A DNA stretch of 64,000 bases, from assembly GCF_036711975.1 (NCBI RefSeq), contig NC_091966.1, forward strand, positions 5,897,501 through 5,961,500. The letters are read 5' to 3'. The notes under the pieces are model-generated. The model did not search any database. It was given only the letters and a program-made list of their open reading frames with translations, and had not been told where the DNA came from. This document shows, piece by piece, positions 11,754 to 22,600 of the stretch. Positions within the stretch are counted from its first letter, which is position 1. Every line of letters begins with the position of its first letter. This DNA is from Onthophagus taurus. Taxonomy: Eukaryota; Arthropoda; Insecta; Coleoptera; Scarabaeidae. The position numbers and the translations under genes were made by a program.

Positions 11754-12442
11754 ATACAGGTTGGTCCGTTACTAATGGGACACAGAGCAACAGTGAATTC
11801 CTTACATTAAATTATTACGATTTAACCCAATTTATCTTAGTCTACTTGTTAATAATAACGAAGTTACAGATGGGTAAAGTTTATACTTTATTTTCATTTT
11901 TCTTTAATAATTTTCACTGTCAATTAGCATTAATACTCTAGTATTAATGCCAATACTGTAGTATTAATGCCAATTGAGGGTGTTAGTCTAGTGTTTGATG
12001 AAATAAAATCATTTTCAACGCCAACTAATGTTTACTGAGCATAATTAAATTTTGCAAAGTGCCTTACAGTGATTATCTTGGAACGGAGAACTTTAGAACA
12101 TGTCTGAGAAACTGTTTCAAGTTGTGTTAGTTGCAAAAATTTTAACGATGATAAGGATATGTCTATTTTAAAGGAGTTTTTTAAGGCAGGCAGTGCCATC
12201 TGAAAGATAAATCAAAACTAATACCAAATTATTATTTATCGTCTTAAAAAATGGTAATGTACCAATTTTCATGGTCATAATGCAAGAGAAAACGAAATAT
12301 TTAAAGACAAGCGAAAATAAAGTATTAACTGTAATCATCAGTATTTTCGTTATTATTGACATAAATTGGATTAAATCGTAACAATTTAATGTAAGGAATT
12401 CACTCTTCCTCTCTGTCCCAGTAGTAACGGACCACCCTATAT
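11754..12442. mobile_element. Inverted-repeat element nested in the hAT element
   Basis: The left end ATACAGGTTGGTCCGTTACT and the right end complement ATATAGGGTGGTCCGTTACT head inverted arms of about 150 bp that share ATTCCTTACATTAAATT. There is no transposase. It is a MITE-like insertion. The open frames 11693-11941 (+) and 12168-12464 (-) are mirror readings of the arms and not genes. Confidence 0.8.
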
Positions 12443-12559
12443 ATAAAAATATAGGTAGATACAATTAAATAAAATCGCAGTATATCATAAAATACTTCAT
12501 CTTTGTTAATTGTATAGATATTTTTTAATTTCCACCAATTTTGCAGTAAAAAATTGACA

Positions 12560-14270
12560 AAAATATCTTTTTGGCCAAGATTTTTAACTAATTCGCTTCT
12601 GTGCGCCGTTTCGAAAAATCACTTTCAGTTCTTGAGAAATAAATTTTTGAAATAACCGACAATTTTTGGAATTTTGCAATTTTCGCCGATTAAGTTTTAA
12701 AAATTTGTATAAAATCGATTTCTTGGAATATGGGTATGAAAATTTCCCAAAATGTTAATAAAAGTGTCCTCTTTCAAATGAACCTACACATTTTGAAAAA
12801 TAACTTTTAGTTTTTGAGAAACCAATATTTGAAGTTTTGATAAAATTTTCGATGTTGTAATTTTCTTCGATAATTTTCAAAATTCGCTATAAAATTTATT
12901 TGTTGAAGGATCCTGGTGGAAATATAATCAATTATTAATTAAAGTATCCTCTTTTTAATGCAAAAAGCCGTTTTGAAAAATCACATTCAGTTCTTGAGAA
13001 ATAAATTTTTGAAATAATCGTCAATTTTTCGAATTTTGTAATTTTCGCCGATTAAGTTTTAAAAATTTGTATAAAATCGATTTCTTGGAATATGACTATG
13101 AAAATTTCCCAAAATGTTAATAAAAGTGTCCTCTTTCCAATGAACTAACCCGTTTTGAAAAATAACTTTTAGTTTTTGAAAAAACAATATTTGAAGTTTT
13201 GAAAAAATTTTCGATGTAATTTTCTTCGATAATTTTCAAAATTCGCTATAAAATTCATTTGTTGAAGGATCCCGGTGGAAATATAATCAATTATTAATTA
13301 AAGTATCCTCTTTTTAATGCAAAAAGCCGTTTTGAAAAATCACATTCAGTTCTTGAGAAATAAATGTTTGAAATAATCGATAATTTTTTCGAATTTTGCA
13401 ATTTTCGCCGATTAAGTTTTAAAAATTTGTATAAAATCGATTTCTTGGAATATGGGTATGAAAATTTCCCAAAATGTTAATAAAAGTGTCCTCTTTCCAA
13501 TGAACTAACCCGTTTTGAAAAATAACTTTTAGTTTTTGAAAAAGCAATATTTGAAGTTTTGATAAAATTTTCGATGTTGTAATTTTCTTCGATAATTTTC
13601 AAAATTTGCTATAAAATTCATTTCTTAAAGGATCCGGGTGGAAACATCATCAATTATTAATTAAAATATCCTCTTTTTAATGCTAAAAGCTATTTTGAAA
13701 AATCGCTTTCAGTTCTTGAGAAATAAATTTTTGAAATGATCGAAAATTTTTTTGAATTTTGCAATTTTCGCCGATTAAGTTTTAAAAATTTGTATAAAAT
13801 CGATTTCTTGGAATATGAGTATGAAAATTTCCCAAAATGTTAATAAAAGTGTCCTCTTTCCAATGAACCCACACACATTTTGAAAAATAACTTTTAGTTT
13901 TTGAGAAACCAATGTTTGAAGTTTTGATAAAATTTTCGATGTAATTTTCTTCGATAATTTTCAAAATTCGTTATAAAATTCATTTCTTGAAGGATTCTGG
14001 TGGAAATATCATCAATTATTAATCAAAGTATCCTCTTTTTAATGCAAAAAGCCGTTTTGAAAAACCACATTCAGTTCTTGAGAAATAAATGTTTGAAATA
14101 ATCGATAATTTTTTCGAATTTTGCAATTTTCGCCGATTAAGTTTTAAAAATTCGTACAAAATCGATTTCTTGGAATATGGGTATGAAAATTTCCCAAAAT
14201 GTTAATAAAAGTGTCCTCTTTCCAATGAACCAACCCGTTTTGAACTTTTACTTTTTGAGAAAACATTATT
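12560..14270. repeat. ~361-bp satellite, about five copies
   Basis: The phrase AATCGATTTCTTGGAATATG recurs near 12713, 13075, 13436, 13798 and 14160. GTGTCCTCTTT and AATTATTAATTAAAGTATCC follow at matching offsets. A lone piece of the same unit (AATTAAAGTATCCTC) sits near 10828, separated from the array by the nested inverted-repeat element and unrelated DNA, so the array was once larger or was split by insertions. Confidence 0.9.
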
Positions 14271-14369
14271 TGAAGTTTTGAGGAGATGCCGAATATCCAG
14301 TATCCAGCTTTTCGCAAAATCACTATCCGTTCCATCACTAATTATTAAGGGGGCCGATACATTTACATA

Positions 14370-14480
14370 TACAGTGTGTTAATTAATTGTCATTGCAAGT
14401 ATGCAACCAATATCACAGCATTGGTATTGCAATACACGATTTGCGTATTTGGTTGCATACTCCACGGTGTATAATTGACA
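14370..14480. mobile_element. Partial copy of the TACAGTGTGTTAATTAATT palindromic element
   Basis: It begins TACAGTGTGTTAATTAATT and continues through GTATGCAACCAATATCACAG. It matches the left half of the intact 159-bp copy at 59332-59490 but lacks the right terminus. Confidence 0.7.
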
Positions 14481-16480
14481 TTACAAAAGAAAACTGACCT
14501 GCTCAAGATTACTTCATGGTATGATCGACATTACAAAAGAAAACTATAAAACTAACCTTACCCAACATTCTTTCTTGGGTTGATCGACATTTGGAAACAA
14601 AATTAACCATGCCTAACATTTCTTTGCTTCTAAAATGACACTGTGGTCTTCATTAAACAGACTAGAAGCAATAAAAGCAGTCATTTTTGGAAATTTTTTT
14701 GGGGTCAATCGTCAAACCAATCGAGTTGAAGCTTTCGTTAACATTCTGAGTGTGTCCCCAAATACCTGACTAGCAAATTATCATGAGATAGATCTTTATA
14801 AATTGCCAGTACATGTTTTTGTATATCTGGATGAAGTAGTAAATGATGACTTCACTAAATGATACTGGCTATACTTCTGAGAATAGGCAGACCATAATAC
14901 GTAGTCAGTTTTCTTATTAGAGCGTCTGTCAATTTTCCTTTCCTTCCAAGCTTGTTTTTCTTATGTTTCAGAGTCGAGAGCTCATTCTCTTTTCAACATG
15001 TCCAATATGTTTTGTTCTCTTGTACGACACTTCTTTATTGACTACTCTTACAAGTTACAGCTTGTATTATAAATTGCACATTTAGTTGCCTAACACACAG
15101 ACCTATCACGGCCATTTTTGGTACTTGTAGAAATTCTTGGAATATTTTGAAGGAAATCTCTCTTTAAAGAATTAGTGAAGAATGCGCTTCAAGGAAAGCA
15201 TCTATTAGTTCTGAGATACGTGGAATGTCGCTTTAATACTTCAGTATCGCATTCTTAAGATGTTTGAACCTTATCAAAAAAAATTTTATGTTTTTTAAGG
15301 TTCTAAATGTATTTCACCTGGAAGTACCAATACAAATACAAAACCTAAATTTAAGGGATAAATTGAATAAAAAGACATAATAATTCATAGAAAAAATTGT
15401 TGTATATTTGTATAGTAGGTTCTAAGTAGTTTACTTTAAAATAAAATCGTGTAAATTTAAATAAGTCTGTTGTAACAGTGGTAAAAGTCCTCGTATAACA
15501 AATTCTATTGTGGCAAATAGTAAATCGCTTTTTTCTTTTATGTTTTCATTTACCTTTAAGAACACTTGACTGAGATTTTTTACATTTTATTTCTTGGTTT
15601 TTTTTTAGTTATTTTTTTTTCTGTAAGAGTACTCGACATATTCACAATGCTCGGATTAATTTTAACTGTACATGAGGCTCACTCACAAGCCAATCACTTC
15701 ATATAAAACAACCAAACACACAAAAACGAAACATTTTGATTTATTTATTAATATTTCCCTCATTTCCTTTAATTTATAATTGCATTACAAGAATTCAGGA
15801 AAGTTAAAAATGCTAATAATTCGTTTGATTGTTTCATAATGATTTAAAAAAGGATTTAAATCAACAAAAATAAAAATTAATAGTACAAATCTGAGTAATT
15901 ATTAATCATAATTTTTTAATAATCTTTTTTTAAGCATGTAGTAAATTATGTACACCATAAATAAAATGATAATAATATGTGTATATTTTATGTTGTTGAG
16001 AAATAAATGCAACACAATAAGTCAGATAAAGACATTAAATTTAAATAAAAAGACATGCCATATTTTTTTTTTGATAGGCGTAATTCACAAAAAAATTTTT
16101 TTAAACTAATACTAAGTTTAAAATAGTAACATTTAGCTTATGATTACTAAAAACGAATAAGAAGTGACAAGGAAAATAAAATAATAATAATTAATGAAAG
16201 TGAACAAGCTGAAAATACTTATTGATAATTAAAAATCAAGTCGAAAAGCAGGATAAATTCTTAATGTACAAAACATTTTATACAAGTAATTATTAAGGAT
16301 GAATTCTAAAACGCGATTTAGATATTATCAGGTTCTTTAATCGATGATATGCAGAATGAATCGTATCAGAACCCAATAATAACATTTTATTTGAAATTAG
16401 AACCCGTCCTTAATTACTTTAAAAAGTGGAAAACAATTTGAAACGGGAAAACTCAACCCCATCCTTTTCGCTCCCCATTT
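14481..16480. other. Intergenic DNA and probable scrawny 3' UTR
   Basis: No coding sequence was found. Immediately past the scrawny stop on the minus strand, AATAAA overlaps the stop codon (CAATAAAA at 16484-16477). Further AATAAA signals lie near 16391-16386 and 15745-15735. The 3' UTR probably occupies part of 15.7-16.48 kb. Confidence 0.45.
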
Positions 16481-16633
16481 TTATTGCCTAAAGCGATAGC
16501 TTTTGTGATAATTATTATTATTTTTATGGTGAAAGTGTCTCTTGTTCCGGTGCTTCGCACTCGTATTATAAAATTGTCTGTAAGAACCATTATTTTTTCC
16601 ATTCCATGTACTATTTTTTACATTATGATATTC
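16481..16633 (-). CDS. scny: scrawny terminal exon, 8 kb from the previous exon
   Basis: An acceptor (TTTCTGTTACAG) precedes GAATATCAT. The 50 codons give [20 protein letters not shown], then a basic stretch with [11 protein letters not shown] and the ending HKSYRFRQ. The phase (0) matches the donor at 24700. Its basic, Asn/His-rich character fits the end of USP36/scrawny proteins. Without it, read-through of exon 5 into the intron would add a 29-residue unrelated tail and a stop at 24614. The TAA stop is embedded in an AATAAA. Confidence 0.85.
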   Translation of the reverse strand, partial: EYHNVKNSTWNGKNNGSYRQFYNTSAKHRNKRHFHHKNNNNYHKSYRFRQ

Positions 16634-19600
16634 CTGTAACAGAAAGAAAGAAAAAAATTTCGATTAGCGATAAAAATCTTTGAATCGCGGCGACTTTTTT
16701 AACAATACCATTTGTCCAGCATTCTCTCACAGTCATTTTTGATCTATATTTTTAAATTATTTAATTAAGGTTGTCTCTCATATCATCTTTTTACATCTAA
16801 GGTAATTTTTTTGTCACTAGCTCTAGGGTTTCCTATACAAATAATTTACAAAGTCTCCTTTAAAATGAGCTTGATCTAAACACGTAAAGCGTTTCGTTTT
16901 TGAATAACTTAATTTTTTGGTTCAAAAACATCCATTAGTTTCACTCGAACACTCCAAAATCCGGCGAACAATTTACTTTATTTGATTTATTTTTTGGCTG
17001 ATAAGGCATTTTCATGTACTATGTGCAAAGAAGTTCCGCTTCCGCATCGTATTTTTAATTTTCTGTTTATACATATTTTATTTTTGATAGTTTATTTACT
17101 TTTTGTTTAGATTACGTAAAATTAAACGCAATTTGAGTCAGAGCGGGCGTCACCCTTCTGTTATTCCTGATCAAATTCCACTTTAAAGGTTTTTTAGATA
17201 TCCTGCGTCTGTTTTGTCACTAAAACAGAGTGCAAAAATTGTATTCACACACCTGTACATGATAACTTGCCTTCTCATTAATTTTTTTTTTTTCATTTTT
17301 ATCGACACTTATTTTATGATCAAAAAGATAGAGTGCGCATCAAATGTAACCATCACCATCTAATTTGTAAGTCTCTATAATTATCATAAATTAATTTAAA
17401 AAATTATTCCAAAGCAGTTAGTAGTTGAGAGTCCGGCAGGGAGTTCCAAAGGTCGTAATAGAGTTAGTTTCTGAGTCCGACACTCAGTTCCAGATAGAGT
17501 CTGGCAAGGAATTCGAGAGCACTTCGGAGTGAAGTAAATAGAGTTCCTGGAATGCAACCAATATCACAGTTATATCTTCTGGCAGATGAGATGCCAGTTT
17601 TTGAAGGTTGTTGTTGGAGTTTAGTAGAGAAGTTCGACGAAAGAAGTAGAGAGGTTGGAGTTAGCAGTGAGTTTTGAGTTGGAGTACCAAGAGCAGAGAT
17701 GGATTCAAAAAAGTAGTTCGGCAAAATGAGTAGTTTCCAAAAAGTCGGTTCGTACTCTAGTCTGGACTGGGGTACGAGAAGAGAGTCGAAATTCAGAAAA
17801 GAAGAATAGAGTTGATAGAGTTGAAAATCAAAGTCAATTTCCGGCAGGGTTGGCTATAAAGCAAGTTTCAATCCGTTCCAACAGCGTTGAAGATTATGTA
17901 CGAAACAAAAAGCTCCAGAACGACGTAAAAATAATACTATTTATTAATGGAAAAGTAAGCCGGGAAAATATATATACAGGGTGATTCAAAAAACCGCTAA
18001 CAGACTTCTAGAGTAAGTCTTAATACACATGGGGTCGCAAGTGCCTCGTTGGCGAGATATAGCGGATCACAGTTTCTTTAAAATTAAACATTATCTGCAA
18101 TAACAAGCACTTTTTTAAAAATATTGTCTACGCCGTTGCTCTCTACACGTGTAAAGTGATCAATATTATCTATCAATTAGTCTCTTACAAAACTTTGATC
18201 AAAGCAATAGAAAATAGAAAATTTGTTAATTCAATCAAAAACTGTTCCTTTAATCAAAGTTTTGTAAGAGAGCAATTGATAGATAATTGATCACTTTACA
18301 CGAAAATACTGCACGTTTGACAAAATTAGCAGTGGAGTTGAAAATATTTTTTAAAAAGGGCCTTTTTTTGCAGATGTTTAATTTTAAAGAAACTTTGACC
18401 CGCTATATGTATATTAAGACTTTTCATCTTAATTTTTGATGTATTACCTGCCCTAGAAGTCTGTCAGCGGTTTTTTAAATCACCCTGTATAGAGCAACAA
18501 CAGGACCATATAGTATACACTAAAAGTATAATGCTAACGGAACCAGACTTGTAAACTTAACAGATGGACAAATCATGAATGAAATCGATCATATTTTGAT
18601 ACACAAGATAAAGTTCCAACTCGACTGCAGAAGCTATACAGAAATAAACATCACCTCTGACACTACTCAGTTGCGGAGACTCTCAGAGCACGAATATAAT
18701 GGAAGAAAACAATATAATAACCATAACAAAACGAAAGATAACAAGGTATTACGTCGGAAAACAGAAAAACCTCGAAATATCATAGATATTTTCATCTACG
18801 GCTTTGACAATCTTGACGATAATACTAGATGAAAGCGTAGGAGAAGTGCTGAAGACTAAGAGAGCAGCAAAATAACAAGAGAGCAATAGAGGAAAAGAAC
18901 AAATCCTAAAAAAATGATAAGATGAAGAACTGGAGCTAACATTCTTCTTCTTTCCGTGCCTTCTCCAATTCGGAGGTTGGCAATCATCAGGGGAATACTA
19001 ACTTTTAAAACCACTCCCGAAGGTTCTTTAGCCAACAGTTACGTCTTCTTCCTATGGATCTCTTTTCCAGAATTTTACATAATGATTTGCAAAAGTTAGT
19101 ACTTTTTCCATCGGAGATAACATTGAAGAGTACAAAAACAGAAAGAATAAGTCATGGAATTATCTTATTTCCCTTACGATTTCGAAAAGAACCATGAAAA
19201 ATCAATAAAGCGTCCGCAATTTCAGGTTGCCTTCCAAATACTGTTTGATCGAACAAATTCATGCGTATGCATGCACTAAGAGCATGTGAAGAGTAACAAA
19301 AATGAAGACCAGGTGGGACAAAATTAAGAACTCAGACATAAGAAACTAATGCGATGTTAAGGATATTGTGAGATCGGGAAGACAGCGCAAGAGATTATGC
19401 TAGCACCAAAGAAAGAGCGAGAAAGCTGCTATCCAAGAGGTATTTCAGAGGCAAACCTAATCAAAAACAGACCACACAGGTCTCGAAAGAACTTCTTCTT
19501 ATATAACTCTTATATGGGAGTGATACACTTGTTAGAGCCAAGCAAATATGTGATAATAGGTGAGACAGGAAAGTATCGAATACTTTAATTTCAAAACGGA

Positions 19601-22600
19601 CCAGGTAAAAAGTTTGAATTACGCTACTAAAACAAGAACCTTCAAAAACTGGCATCTCATCTGCCAGAAGATATAACAAAAACTGATCTAAATCCAGATA
19701 GTCTGGTTGTGAATCCTTAATTTCTATTCAGGAGTGTAATATTACACGATTTGCAATACCAATACTGTGATATTGGTTGCATACTTGCAATGATGACGTC
19801 GAGTACGATAATTAATTAATACACTGTAACTCAGGTGGTATATGATCCACCTGGAAATCCTGAACTAAATATTTATATAACACTGAATCTATAGATTTGC
19901 TTTAGTTTAACGCCCAGAAAAACAGAATAACGTAGTTTAAATGCAATAATTTATATTTTGAATCCCAAGAGTTTATATAATTTTGTATCAAGGACAGTAG
20001 AATCTAACAGGACTGCTACATCCATTGTTGTTTTGTAGCCCACTACGGGTTGGTTGCCCGCACTCTACGTCAAACTATTTGCCACGCCCAGTTAACTGTC
20101 ACTGAGTTCTATGCGTTTGCTGTGTGTCTTTAGAACTTATTAACCTTTAGCGGGCCGGGATTTTAGGTAACATATTGTCTGAAGAAAATCGATACAAAAT
20201 GTACTTCATATGATATATTTATCATATACAAAGTACTCATAACATAGACCACCACTTAAGTGGTGGTCCCGATCCTCTAAAGGTTAATGTATTATATTAA
20301 TACGTCTAAAGCAATAAAACGTTTACGATATAACCTCTAAAAATACACAGCAAACGCATAGAACACAATAACAGCTGGCAAATGCTATGACGTAGTGTTG
20401 TCACAACAATGGATGTAGCAGCCCTGTTAGATTCTACTGTCCTTGATTTTGTGTGTACATTAATATATGTATTAATAAAAGACAGTTATTAGTTTTCAAA
20501 TGAAATTAACACATTGGCTGCCACGTGATGACGTCATGAATGACATTCATATGTGAATGACGTGGCAGCCAATGTGTTAAGGGGAGTTACATTTGATGCG
20601 TACTGTATAATTTTATATTTAATAATAAAACATAACATTTGAATTTTGTTATAATCATAAAACAGTCGTAAAATTACCACAAAAAATTGTAATATTGTTT
20701 TACTTTTGCTTAAACTATAAAAACTTGCAATATTTTATAGATTCTTAGGAAATTAATAAAAATAATAAATTTACGAAAAAAAAATGCTTTGGAGTTAACT
20801 TCCATTGGTTTACTACTGATTGTAACTAATTTAATAACCCCTGAATCAAATTCCATCTTTCTAGCAATATTATCGTGATTATCTTCGCAATTATCTTTGT
20901 GGTCTTTACCATACTCAAAGACGATTCATGTTAAGTAGAACGAATAACTTCACAACTTCTTTTTGCTTCGAGGGACTAAAACTACATAAAAAAATATAAA
21001 ATTCATTTATAACATCCCATCTTTTAAACTTAACGTATAGATAGATTCAATTATTTCTTCGTAACGTCTTAAAGAAATGTGTAATATAACTTGCATCAAC
21101 GCCTGATCTCGTTTACCCTAACAATTGTTCTCAAATAAGATTGTGATGGCTTCGAGCAAGTCAGATTTCAAATTCCACATCCAACGTCAAAGTCTTTACC
21201 ATTTAGCGATAAACATCTAAATTTCGAACGACCATATCAACAAGTACTACATAAATTTCTATTCCAAGAAAAACGTAGTTCAGAAAAAAGATTTTCCACT
21301 ATGCTATGATACATGAAGATTGTCACAAATGGTATCTCATTCATCTCCTTTCATAACACTATTCACTACAAGGATTAGTTAAATTAATGCATTGGAGATT
21401 CATTAATCATTCATTCAATTTCCTTGCATCATGCTGAAAGTAATCATTGTTTCATTTCCATCCATTTGGAAGACAGCCACATAAATAGCTTCTTTCTGTT
21501 CTTTCAATACTCGAAGGTTTTAAGATTGTATGCATGTATGAGGTGATTCCACATGAAAAATCGCATATGGTATATTAAGCTGTAGCTATATAGCATATTG
21601 GGCTGAGGAATCCAATAACTAACACTAAACTTGGAAATGATAATGGGTAATCGATGCTTTAGCTGTTTGGGTATTTGCCCGCCTCATTATATTTACTCAC
21701 ACCGCACCAAGCCGTTATTTTGTGGATTCCTTTCTTGGGTGCTATTGATACACAAGGATTATTTTAATCTGACGTACGAAGTTTAATCGCTGTACTTGGT
21801 TTCAAATTAAGGCGAAAGTTGAACTTTTTGCTTGCGACTATATCACTGACGAACCTATACTACTTTTGAACGGGTACATTTCACAAGGAAAGCTTCCCCA
21901 GTGTCAAACTCAAAGAAGTTTAATATTAATTTAAACACACCCTCAAATATTTCCTTGTGTATTCAGCGCTTATATTCAATATCTCGAACACAACAATAAA
22001 TATTTAGTTACTAAATGAAAAAAAAATTATATGCAGTGAAACAATCCCACAAAACGCTACAAAATATATCAAAAATTTCTTTTCAGAAATGTTTCCAAAA
22101 GAGATTGCGCTTTTCTTGAATACTTATATATAAAGAGAACCGCCAATTATTAATAATATTTGGAAGATCATCTTGTACACAGATCACGGGTTCTCAAATT
22201 CAGTTCATAATTTCTGTAGATGATATTAGTTCCTCTAAAAGTATTAGTGCAGCCCTTATTAGTTTAAGGCAGATTTTGCGTATTCTTGATAACGTTTCAA
22301 CTTCATTTCTAAATCCGAATCATTACTTCATGTGTCAAAAATTGACTTAATGTCAGACAATAACATTCAATTTCGTTCATAACAAATCGAACAAAATTAG
22401 TTTCTGTCGATGGAATTAAAAAACATTTTTGGAGATAGTGTATCTTTGAATCTACAAAATCCTATAGTTGCAGCGAAAATTGTGCGATCCTTCAAACGAT
22501 AAATGCTAGGTAGAATATAGAAAGCAGCTCACGTCATTTCAATAGCCGTATTTTCAAATAACTCAATCAAGAAAGCAAATAGTGCATCAGATATATGAGC

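Larger units (their letters stand above)
10430..14348. mobile_element. hAT-type element with 8-bp target duplication
   Basis: The element proper is 10438-14340. It begins TAGTGGTGGAACGGATA and ends TATCCGTTCCATCACTA, an inverted pair with one mismatch. It is flanked by the perfect 8-bp duplication ATTATTAA (10430-10437 and 14341-14348), the hallmark of the hAT superfamily. Subterminal GGATATCCGG-type words are present at both ends. Inside are a hAT transposase relic, a nested inverted-repeat element and a five-copy satellite, so it cannot move on its own. Confidence 0.85.

Noticed and set aside
18575..18832. 85-codon + strand open frame as a host gene
   Set aside because: Its only recognisable content (NEIDHILIH) is a LINE endonuclease C-terminal motif in a broken context.
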